The notes under the pieces: model-generated
Databases searched by the model: none
Told to the model about the DNA's origin: nothing
Seen by the model: only the letters and a program-made list of their open reading frames with translations
Made by a program: the position numbers and the translations under genes
Origin: Fennellomyces sp. T-0311
Taxonomy: Eukaryota > Mucoromycota > Mucoromycetes > Mucorales > Lichtheimiaceae
Direction: 5' to 3'
Length of the DNA stretch: 25,544 bases
Assembly (NCBI GenBank): GCA_025266875.1
Contig: JALLLT010000072.1
Location: forward strand, 90,001 to 115,544
In this document: piece by piece, positions 1 to 7,818 of the stretch
Layout of the letters: every line of letters starts with the position of its first letter
How positions within the stretch are numbered: position 1 is the stretch's first letter

Positions 1-2758
1 GGGCATCCGGTGGCAGATTGTGTGCACGAACAAGAAATTGGGCTTGGAGAGTGGTGATCCGATCCGCCATTGGAACAAGCCTAGCAAGATGTAGCATAAC
101 GGCTGTGGATGAGGTCTTATGCGCTCCGTAGATCAGGCGTAGGCAATTCGATTGTGCTTGGTCCAATTTTTCTCGGTTTGTTCTGCTAAGTTGAACAATG
201 GCTAACCTATATTCCATGATAGGTCGGATAAATTGTCGATAGAGCTGGGAACTGAGTAGGCGGCCAAGACATCTAGGGCGTACACCAATCGCATAGAGTG
301 AGTGCATGCTTTTGGTTGCTGATGCCGTGTTTTGGCTAACAAGTGCAGCTGGATCGATCGAACCATCTTTCTGGAATGGAATTCCAAGATATTTGAATGA
401 TGTTGCACGGGGGAGCTCGGTGCCATAAATTTGTGCTGATGCGTTGGAAGGTGGATCAGAGCTGGCCATTACAACACACTTGTTTGGGTTCCATCTATAT
501 CCGAGATTGTTGCCATGTTCTTCACATGCTGCCAGGAGTGCAGGTATTGTCTGCCAGTTGCCGATGAGCGCCACATCGTCGGCATATAAAAGACAATTGA
601 TGCGTTGGCCACCTATGTTGACCGAAGGTAGTCGTTCAAAGTCACTCTCTTCAGATTGTGTCAGCTGTGTTTCCACGTCGCGAAGAAATGTAGGGAGAGA
701 ATTGATATAATAAGAATACAAAGCCGGTGATAGAACAGATCCTTGTAAAACCCCGGTAACAGGGCGGAAGCGACGAGAGACAGTATTGGAAAGCAAGATC
801 TCTATAAAAACGTCATCAAAAAGGTTCTTGAGTAATTGGAGTAGTGGTAAGGAAATGTGTGTTTCTAGTGCTTGCCAAACAATTCTGCGATCGACCGTAT
901 CATATGCTGACTTGATGTCACAAAATGCCAAAACTGGGGTGGAGCCATGGACTTTCTTATACAAGGAACTGATCTCGTGGAGACAGCGGGCTTGGTCCAA
1001 AGCACCCCTTCTTGAACGGAAACCTCCTTGGACAGGGTCGAGTGAGGGGCCAGTAGACAAAAGGGAATCTTGTAAACATTTCTCCATTATTTTGCGAAAG
1101 ATTGATGTCAGGCTTATTGGACGGAAGTTGGCCGGGTCATTCGGGGAGCCTTTCTTGTATATGGGTACTATTTGTGCCCGCCGCCATAGCTCTGGTGTTT
1201 TGGATGTATACCAGCAAAGTTGAAATAATGCTGTAAGTGAAGGGGTTAGTTGTTCAACGATTGGCTTAATCATATCGCCACGTATATGATCGGCTCCCGG
1301 TGCTTTTTTGTTGGGCATGTGCTTGATAGTGTTCTGTACAATATCTGTGTTAAAAGGTGAGTCAATTTCTTCGCTGTTAGTAAATACGATGCTAGCCATG
1401 TTTGAGTTGCTGTGTATCTCGTTGCTGGTTGGTTGATTAGGAAGAGAACTTCCTGAGAAGATCCTTTCCAAGTGGTCTGCCATTCGATCTGCAGCTACGG
1501 TTGGCCCTGCTGGATCCGTAAAAGTTGTTTGAGCAACACGACTATGCCTTATTTTCTTCATAGTGGCTGATGCTGCTGTGAAATTTCCGCTATCAAGTTT
1601 TGCACAGAACGCGCTCCAGGTTTCAGCGCGCCGGCGGCTTAGTGTGCGACGAAATTTTGCTTTGGCCTCTTGATGTTTTAGCCACCAATGTAGTTTGTTG
1701 GGTCCATTTCTGGCACGTCTCCATTTGGTATAGCATTGTTCTCGAACTTCAATTGCCTTGTCTAATTCCGGCGTCCAAAACCAACTCAGTCTCGAGGACG
1801 TTGATTTACCTTTTCGCCCTATTGCAGAGTCGAGCGAGCTATATATTGCAGTATTTAGAGCATCGGTTAGATCATCAAGCGGGACATGGCTGTATCCATT
1901 TTGTGGCGCTAGATATTGTTGTATCCTCATATATACTGGAGCGATGGCCGCTGTAAAATTTGTGATGTATAGTTCACGCTTCGAGGTGTCCTGTAAACGT
2001 GTTAGGTGCCACATTTGGCGCATCGGTGTGCGATCTTGCTCTAACGGGGAATTCTCGGGGGTAAATGTTAGATGGACAATTTTGTGGTCAGAATCAAGGG
2101 AGAGATCATCACGAATTTGCATTGTTGGATTAGTGAGAGGAGTATTACCAAAGAAAAGATCAATTATACTTGACCCTTGGTACGGGATATTAGTGGGGAT
2201 CCCGTATGCTAGTTCGGCATTCCACAGAGTTTGGCCATTCGTATCCAGCCATGTATTGAGCCGGCATCCTCGCGAGTTTGTATCATGATCGCCCACTCTA
2301 GCACCGAGCCTCGCATTGAAATCTCCACAATAAATTATGTTAGTTATACCTGGTATATCTGTGGGTAGGGAATCTAGAATATCTATAGCGGTTTCATCGG
2401 ATAGACTTGGAGGAAGATAAAGACAGTGGATAAGAGTTTTAGCAATTGTGCACGATAGTGTATACTTTGAGTAAGAGCTATCTGAGTTCGTCACTAGGTT
2501 GACCTGATATGGGCATTCTGGGTTAATTAGTAATGAGATGCCCATTTGACCTGGATATCGGTTAGGTCCAGCTCGGTGTATAGCATGTGTGTGATGTTGA
2601 GCCCAGGAAGTGGGGTATTTGTTCGGTGGGAGAAGCCATGTTTCAGTTATAAATAGTACGGATGTGTTTATGTGATGGTGTAAAATTGAGTCGATTGTTT
2701 GCTTTGGTAATCCTGTTGCATTCCAAAGCGCAATATTCACTGTGGGTGTATCACTCAT
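1..2758 (-). CDS. LINE ORF2 protein: AP-like endonuclease plus reverse transcriptase (C-terminus cut by window edge)
   Basis: Cuts target DNA and reverse-transcribes the element RNA from the nick (target-primed reverse transcription). By hand translation the frame is open from ATG 2758 to position 1 (919 codons, no stop). The N-terminal ~225 residues form an exonuclease/endonuclease/phosphatase domain: GDFNARLG at 145-152, then a SSIIDLFF segment and an SDH near its end. The RT follows: FRPISLTSIFRKI, then QGGFRSRRGA, motif A FCDIKSAYD with Asp614, a GVLQGSVLSPALYS motif, and motif C YADD at 725-728 with Asp727 and Asp728. The thumb region continues to the edge; any RNase H or zinc knuckle would lie outside. 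The start is chosen because ATG overlaps the ORF1 stop (TAATG). All RT catalytic residues seen are intact. Confidence 0.93.
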   Translation of the reverse strand, partial: MSDTPTVNIALWNATGLPKQTIDSILHHHINTSVLFITETWLLPPNKYPTSWAQHHTHAIHRAGPNRYPGQMGISLLINPECPYQVNLVTNSDSSYSKYTLSCTIAKTLIHCLYLPPSLSDETAIDILDSLPTDIPGITNIIYCGDFNARLGARVGDHDTNSRGCRLNTWLDTNGQTLWNAELAYGIPTNIPYQGSSIIDLFFGNTPLTNPTMQIRDDLSLDSDHKIVHLTFTPENSPLEQDRTPMRQMWHLTRLQDTSKRELYITNFTAAIAPVYMRIQQYLAPQNGYSHVPLDDLTDALNTAIYSSLDSAIGRKGKSTSSRLSWFWTPELDKAIEVREQCYTKWRRARNGPNKLHWWLKHQEAKAKFRRTLSRRRAETWSAFCAKLDSGNFTAASATMKKIRHSRVAQTTFTDPAGPTVAADRMADHLERIFSGSSLPNQPTSNEIHSNSNMASIVFTNSEEIDSPFNTDIVQNTIKHMPNKKAPGADHIRGDMIKPIVEQLTPSLTALFQLCWYTSKTPELWRRAQIVPIYKKGSPNDPANFRPISLTSIFRKIMEKCLQDSLLSTGPSLDPVQGGFRSRRGALDQARCLHEISSLYKKVHGSTPVLAFCDIKSAYDTVDRRIVWQALETHISLPLLQLLKNLFDDVFIEILLSNTVSRRFRPVTGVLQGSVLSPALYSYYINSLPTFLRDVETQLTQSEESDFERLPSVNIGGQRINCLLYADDVALIGNWQTIPALLAACEEHGNNLGYRWNPNKCVVMASSDPPSNASAQIYGTELPRATSFKYLGIPFQKDGSIDPAALVSQNTASATKSMHSLYAIGVRPRCLGRLLSSQLYRQFIRPIMEYRLAIVQLSRTNREKLDQAQSNCLRLIYGAHKTSSTAVMLHLARLVPMADRITTLQAQFLVRAHNLPPDA

Positions 2759-2760
2759 TA
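2756..2760 (-). promoter_or_regulatory. TAATG stop-start overlap coupling ORF1 and ORF2
   Basis: The ORF1 stop TAA (2760-2758) and the ORF2 start ATG (2758-2756) share one base. Termination-reinitiation at such overlaps is established for some LINEs (for example SART1), so ORF2 is probably made by reinitiation rather than by its own promoter. Confidence 0.7.
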
Positions 2761-4245
2761 TTGTATGAGGTTAGTGGTGTTGGGAGTTCCCATTTGGGTA
2801 GGTGTTTGTAAGACTGAAGATGTTGGCTCGTCTTGGGACATATCGTCATCTTCATCTTCGGTTGGCTTGAATGCTTCGGCAGCTCTTTCCAAAGCTTCAG
2901 GTGATGGCGTTCTAATTGATTTTGGTGCTAAGTTTTCACCTTTGCGGAGTCGCTGAAGTTCCTCTTCAGACAAAAGCTGCTTTTGACGGAAGTCGTATGC
3001 AACCGCCATTTTCACCGGGTGGCGTATAAAGTCGATTGCATGTAGGATGCGATTATGTTGTATTTCTATTGCTTTGTTAGTACGTTCTTCTTCTGAGAGG
3101 TCCTTAAATTTAGGATCTTGAAGATGTTTAGGATCACATGGGTTATAGTTAGTAATCTGTTGGATGCCCTGTTTTTCAAAGGCAGCAACAAGTTCATCGA
3201 CAAAATCATTGTGTGTGAGCAGACCCACTACCTTTCTATCAGGATAGTGAACATCAAGGATACGGCTGTTATCGATACCGAGCGTACGTATGTTTGCACG
3301 TGTTTTGCGAGTTGGGAGGCGTGAGCGAGCAGGGAAATAGGAAATGCAGAAGCCCTGATTGGCTGAGGGAGGCATGAAGGCTCGGGCAGCTGCTTGCTGG
3401 CGTCGCTCAATCTTGGCAGGGGATGGTTTCTGGCGGCTCTTTTTTACCTGTTGTAGGCGCTCTGGCTGATACCATGGGTTACTGTGTCGAGTGCTAGGCA
3501 AAGGAAGTGTCGTCTTAGCTACTGTTGCATACTTTGAGGATAAGCTACCCTCTGCTTGTACTGGTGTTTCCTGTGAAGGCAGCAGTCGCTTTTTCAAAGT
3601 TGCATTTTCATGTTCAAGTTCCTCAATTCTGGCCTGTGCATGTGTTAGCTCCTGTGTTACCTTTGTTAGCTGGGTCGTAACGTGCTGCAGCTCCTGAACT
3701 AGTTGGTCCTGCTGGGTTGTACGTTGGGTTAGGTAGTTGATCTGTGCAGTTAGCTCTTTCATATATTCGGGAAGCTGTTCGTGGTGTTCGAAGGTTAGTA
3801 GCCTCTGGTGGTAGGTCTCTTCAAAAGTCATCTGGCTTTCCCATGGGATTGGATCATCTTCAAACGTTTGGTGACTACTCCCGTCGATTGGGATCGAATT
3901 GGCGATATCAGGAGCAATTAAAGGGGGGACATTATCAGGTGCTCCAATTTTAGCTCGCTTCCTGGACTCCAGATGTTCAAATGCTTCGAGAATGTGGTCG
4001 TGGTTGAGTTGCTTCTTGCAGTTCTGGCATTCGAAGAGTGGCTGACGACGTAGATCGTTGGTGCGGCCTTTCTTTGTAATTTTCCCTGCTGTCTCACAGT
4101 GAATGCAGGCAGTATTAGCCCGAAGCTCCTTAAATTTTTCAAGGAATTCGGTGACTTGGGTGCCATTAAGGACAGTACGCTTTTGGGCAGGTCCTTTGTC
4201 CTTAGCGGTGCGCTTGTTGTTCGGCGTGATCTAGGAACCCGCCAT
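2758..4245 (-). CDS. LINE ORF1 protein (zinc finger and coiled coil), TAG at codon 5
   Basis: Probable RNA-binding chaperone of the LINE particle. The frame begins at ATG 4245 (MAGS), meets TAG at 4233-4231, and is then open for 490 codons to TAA at 2760-2758. The sequence after the TAG is clearly coding: a CX2C-X22-CX2C zinc-finger-like module (Cys47, 50, 73, 76), a Gln/Leu-rich coiled coil at about residues 158-222, and a basic stretch followed by a compact C-terminal region (LGIDNSRILDVHYPDRKVVG) and an acidic tail. The next in-frame ATG is at 3831, giving 357 residues without the zinc module. The TAG is probably a nonsense mutation at codon 5; stop readthrough or non-AUG initiation would be alternatives. 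No CCHC knuckles are seen. Confidence 0.75.
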
Positions 4246-4407
4246 GACACTAGTTATGGTCGGGAGCCAGATGCTGGGTGGTTGTTCGGTATTAATTAGT
4301 TGTTGGTGATTGCTGTTGTATTCCGTTTCTGAGGCTGGTTTGAAGGCTCCACACAAAAAAAGTATTGAGGAGCGGGAAGAGTTGCACTGAAGTACACTGT
4401 TCCTATA
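4246..4407. other. Junction zone: LINE 5' UTR and probable KDZ 3' flank
   Basis: Non-coding. It must hold the LINE 5' end and the KDZ-side flank of the pogo insertion, ending in TA at 4406-4407. I saw no clear promoter motif, poly-A tract or terminal repeat that would place the boundary. Confidence 0.4.
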
Positions 4408-4430
4408 CAGTGGAACCCCGCTTTTTGCAC
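4408..4430 (+). repeat. pogo left terminal inverted repeat
   Basis: 23 bp starting CAGTGGAACC and ending CTTTTTGCAC. It is a perfect inverted match to 11411-11433 and is preceded by the TA target duplication. Confidence 0.93.
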
Positions 4431-4592
4431 CCCCGCTTTTTGCACACCCCCGCTTTTTGCACACCCCCGCTTTTTGCACACCCCTGCTTTTTGCACACCC
4501 CTGCTTTTTGCACACCCCCGCTTTTTGCACATAATTTTCAGGTAAACCCGCTCTTTACTTAAGAAAATTTGCACATCCCCCGCTTTTTGCAC
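4420..4592 (+). repeat. Subterminal minisatellite of the TIR core
   Basis: The 11-mer GCTTTTTGCAC occurs seven times at 4420, 4435, 4452, 4469, 4486, 4503 and 4520 (mostly 17-bp period, spacer ACCCCC or ACCCCT), and once more at 4582. It extends the inner half of the TIR and probably multiplies transposase binding sites. Lys/Gly/Cys-rich peptides read from this tract are artefacts of the repeat. Confidence 0.9.
4503..4551 (+). repeat. Subterminal direct repeat, left copy of pogo element
   Basis: 49 bp, two GCTTTTTGCAC units plus a tail ending GGTAAACCCGC. It matches 11360-11408 in the same orientation with only two differences, so both pogo ends carry this block as a direct, not inverted, repeat. 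Confidence 0.85.
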
Positions 4593-4725
4593 TTTGCACA
4601 CCAAAATTTGGGATGTGCATTTTTCCTGCTTATTCTATATTATTCAGATCCGATAGTGGGATATGAGATTCGAACTCGGCTCTAAGAGTTTTCCAGAAAG
4701 GTTGCTAAAAAAGTACAAATTATTA

Positions 4726-5965
4726 TTATGTAAAATAAGAAGTCAGTGCTGATTGGTGCGTCTGACCCTTTTTGCAGAAATCATCACGGACTTTACACAA
4801 CTTCTTCATAAGTTCGCCATGCTCTAGATCATCCAAAATATTAAGAATACCAGCAATCATATCAGCCTTCTGCAACCAACTATATGTTGGAGTAGGAGAA
4901 ATAGCATCTTCATGCTGCTGAGATTCATCACCTGCTTCTGTAATGAATACTTCCGCAAGTTTCTCATCGAGCAGAGCACTGACAATTTCTTTATTGAAAA
5001 GCACCATATGCGTTGCACCAGCTTCCTCAGGTGGATCTGCATCAAAATATTGGGCTTCTAAAGAATCTTTTCCATACATAAGATCTAAATGACCACGGAT
5101 CTGATTCAACGCCATTATTTCTGCTTCATCTAATCCAACGCCAGTGCCCTCACCGTCTCCACCCAACACTTTCGTTTTTCTGTAGCAGCTAGTGATTGTG
5201 GTCATCGTAACTTAGCGCCAAGCAGCATGCGCCCATTTCAGAGCTGTAAGCACATCTACACGGAATGTGTTTCCATTATTTGCTGACAGGCCTGCCTTTA
5301 GACGTTGCTGGATTTTCTCATATGCATGCTCATACTGTCGGTTCCTATTTATAACATGGAAGTTGATCTGTTAAGCTACTATTAATGTTAATTTAAATAT
5401 ACCATAACGTACTTGACATGTGCCTTAAAACTTTTGATGATACCAGCATCTAGCGGTTGCATCACTGACGTCGTGTTGGGAGGAAGATAAAGGAGCTCAA
5501 TGTTGGATGGCGTAAAGTCGATCACAACTTGGCCAGAAAAGTTGTCCAAAAGCAAAATGATCTTGCGCTTTTCATATCCCATGGCGTTGTCCAATCGCTT
5601 CAAGTACAACGTGAACAGTTCACGAGTCATCCATGCATTGGCATTAGCATAATAGTTGCTGATATTGACCCGTTCCTTCTTTGCCTTTGGTATTATAAGT
5701 ATACATATCTAAATTATTTAGCATAGTAGTTGCTTACTCTTGAAAAACAAGTTGGCTTTTTAGACTTGCCAATAAACCATAGGTCACGTTTATCTGAGCC
5801 ATCAGCATTTACAGTAACTACAACTGTCAACCTGGACTTGTCCTGCTTGACGCCTTTGAAGCCAGTGGTAGCAATTGTAGTTGTAGGAGCACTGGCATAG
5901 AAGTAGGACGTTTCGTCCATGTTGTAAATGTCCCTGGGTTCATAACCTCTTGTTTTGGCTTGAAC
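4726..5965 (-). pseudogene. pogo-like transposase, C-terminal half (DDE catalytic domain)
   Basis: Cut-and-paste nuclease domain. The exon 2 remainder is 5965-5738, intron 5737-5676 (62 nt), exon 3 5675-5413, intron 5412-5345 (68 nt), exon 4 5344-4726. The catalytic Asp residues are present: YNMDETSYFY (first D), LLLDNFSGQ (second D) and MQPLDAGIIKSFK (third D, 31 residues after the second). Family motifs AWMTRELF and WFIGKSKKP are clear. Exon 4 has one in-frame TAA (5214-5212) in AAWR*VTMTTI, where the family usually has Glu (GAA to TAA), followed by an intact acidic C-terminal region to 4726. The gene is dead from the 4.7-kb insertion and this nonsense codon, yet otherwise well preserved. 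Confidence 0.87.
5644..5734 (-). repeat. Tandem duplication straddling a pogo intron
   Basis: Seventeen bases of exon 3 (5660-5644 on minus, AGCAACTATTATGCTAA) recur 74 bp upstream at the 5' end of the intron (5734-5718, one mismatch). Read without splicing, the intronic copy even encodes a similar peptide (VSNYYA versus ISNYYA) before a stop. Confidence 0.75.
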
Positions 5966-6402
5966 CTCAGTGTCAGAAATGCGAGTGGAGAGTAGGAGCA
6001 CGACCCAATAGAAGATAGCTAGGAACAAGACGGAGATAAGAATACTACTCTACTAAAGGATAATACAACTACTAACCAATCAACAAGAATGCAAGAACCC
6101 ACGAGAATGGATCAAGCGGCAAGACAGAACAAGGCAAGAACAAGACTAGACTAGAAGGTGGGTGTTAGGTGCTTTCCACTACGCATTGACCACATGGATG
6201 GTTACCAATGGCAAGACCGGACAAGGACAAGAACTAGGATAGAGGTGGATCCTAGAGGTTGGTCAAGACAAGGATAAGGTAGATAGAGTAATGTGACGAG
6301 ATAAACTGATGCCTTTATTGCTCTTATTCTTATCCGATATATATACCCAATGAGTCATTTCGCCGAGGCCGTAGGCCGAAGGCTTCATAACATTATTCGA
6401 GT

Positions 6403-6494
6403 AAGGTGGATCCAGTGATTGTGTTACCATCTTTCCTTATTTATTCGAGAGAAAAATAAAATATGTGATACTAGGAATATTAAACTATATCATC
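6403..6494 (+). repeat. DIRS element 1 left inverted terminal repeat (shared core)
   Basis: 92 bp starting AAGGTGGATCCAGTGATTG. It matches the reverse complement of 10405-10496 with one mismatch. The unique left tip (6349-6402) carries a GC-rich segment with GGCCGTAGGCC. Confidence 0.93.
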
Positions 6495-6500
6495 GGATAA

Positions 6501-6527
6501 AGAGAGAGAGAGAGAGAGAGAGAGAGA
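6501..6527 (+). repeat. (AG)n microsatellite
   Basis: About 13 uninterrupted AG units between the left ITR and the ICR of DIRS element 1. Confidence 0.95.
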
Positions 6528-6545
6528 TGTGGGGTGGGTGGAGGC

Positions 6546-6651
6546 CAATCACTGGATCCACCTTACTCGAATAATGTTATGAAGCCTTCGGCCTACGGCC
6601 TCGGCGAAATGACTCATTATTCTTCGTTGGAAGGTGGATCCAGTGATTGTG
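6546..6651 (+). repeat. DIRS element 1 internal complementary region
   Basis: Positions 6546-6618 are complementary to the left end 6349-6421 (73 nt), and 6616-6651 to the right end 10476-10511 (36 nt). The two blocks overlap at ATT. In DIRS replication this region bridges the two cDNA ends for circularisation. Confidence 0.93.
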
Positions 6652-7678
6652 GATTCAGAGCAAGCGAGGGAGATCCTTGAGGGTCGCCGAGCGTCAACGC
6701 TGTAAAGTTCGTCCTTGTTTCACGTGACAAACGATAAAATGCGTCGAAGATGGCCTTCGAAGACCAAGATCCATGGGCGACCACATCGTCTATGCATGCG
6801 CCAGCTTGAACGGCCCGAGTTGAGCCGAGTGCACGAGCCTTGACAGGTTTTCGTTGCGGGCCCTGCGGCATCAAATCCATGACTTTGCGAATATGTTTTC
6901 CAATACATTGAGAGCGGATGTGAGCATTGAAATCGCGAAGGTCACGCAGCAAGTAGTTGATGTGGACTTGAGATAAGCATGGATGTGGTGCTCGACATGG
7001 ACGAGTGGCAATACGTGCCATATAGGCCAAAAGGGTCCGAACCGGGCAAATCGTGGCATCCGAATGTCGGGCGATCGTGATTGGCTTGGTGATCCGTTTA
7101 CCTTGTCGCCGTTCCTTCGGTGCTACCACCAATAGAATGAGCGGGTCATCGTCCCGCGTAGGTATAGAGGATTGATCCAAATCGATACGCTCAATGTCTG
7201 AGGGCCGCATAAAGCCACATACACCCAAGAGCCAAGCCAATTTGCGTGTCAACAGCGGTGGATCCAGACCATCGTTTGCGCCAATGTGCTGAAAATGCAG
7301 AAGAATTGGTGAGATATCCACAGGCCCGGAAGGCGCCGGTTTGATCGTCGTATCATTCAATGACTGGAAATACGCCTTGTATAGCCACGATGATGTGATA
7401 GGATGACGATCCTATCACATATCCAAAATAGCTGATCGGTAGTTTTCTATGGTTGCAGCGGCCCAATGATGTTGCTTCTGGCCATGCGCCAGGAAGTTGA
7501 TGAGATTGGCGGGTACGGGCTGAAGTGGCTCCAGGCCACGTTCAATACACCAGTCCCGAAACCGTCCTTGGATAGCTGAATATTGTTGTTGTGCTTGTTG
7601 TCGGTCAGGGTGAAGTACCAGGTCGATCACGTTCTGATCTGCTCCAGCCACCGTTAGACGTCGCATCTTATGTTCCAT
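6617..7678 (-). pseudogene. DIRS element 1 tyrosine recombinase (two tandem stops)
   Basis: Integrates the circular cDNA. The start is taken at ATG 7678 (MEHK; 7666 is an alternative), overlapping the RT 3' region in another frame as in DIRS elements. An N-terminal SAM-like core-binding domain ends NYRSAILDM, then TGA TAG (7417-7412) interrupt the same frame, and the catalytic domain resumes to 6617. The catalytic part shows the R-box FMRPSDIERI, a KARALGSTRAV segment at the usual HxxR position (Arg kept, first His replaced), AHGSW with the second His, and the Tyr in DAFYRLSRET. DIRS element 2 aligns without a gap and has Tyr-Ala where the stops stand, so they are substitutions. An independent start after the stops (7360) would lack the core-binding domain. 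Confidence 0.85.
7395..7418. repeat. Perfect palindrome enclosing the tandem stops
   Basis: Ten-base arms GTGATAGGAT and ATCCTATCAC with a four-base loop. On the minus strand the 5' arm supplies TGA TAG in the recombinase frame. Confidence 0.9.
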
Positions 7679-7818
7679 GCTGCCAGGGACCAATGGGGGT
7701 TCTTCTCCAAGACGTTTGTTGTTTGACCGATGGCTGGAAGCACCGATGCACGAGGAATCGGGATTGGTTTGTGGTATGTCATTTGCGGTATGGTTGGGAA
7801 CCATATTGCGGATGGCCA

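Larger units (their letters stand above)
1..4300 (-). mobile_element. LINE (non-LTR) retrotransposon, 3' part beyond left edge
   Basis: Two overlapping minus-strand ORFs (ORF1 with zinc finger and coiled coil; ORF2 with AP-endonuclease and reverse transcriptase) define a non-LTR retrotransposon of the endonuclease-bearing type. The 5' end lies somewhere between the ORF1 start (4245) and the pogo element (4408); I could not fix it. The 3' end, UTR and any target-site duplication lie left of position 1. ORF2 is open throughout the window, so this copy looks young. The clade was not determined. Confidence 0.9.

Noticed and set aside
444..2288. Several plus-strand ORFs of 88-176 codons
   Set aside because: They are antisense to the continuous LINE ORF2 on the minus strand and show no domain.
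4420..4530. Regularly spaced repeats as a possible CRISPR array
   Set aside because: The 17-bp period has invariant 4-6 base spacers, and the array is the duplicated inner part of a transposon TIR in a eukaryote.
4231..4604. Minus-strand ORFs rich in KKRGCAKSGG-type peptides
   Set aside because: They are translations of the pogo subterminal minisatellite; all frames of a 17-bp repeat give such peptides.
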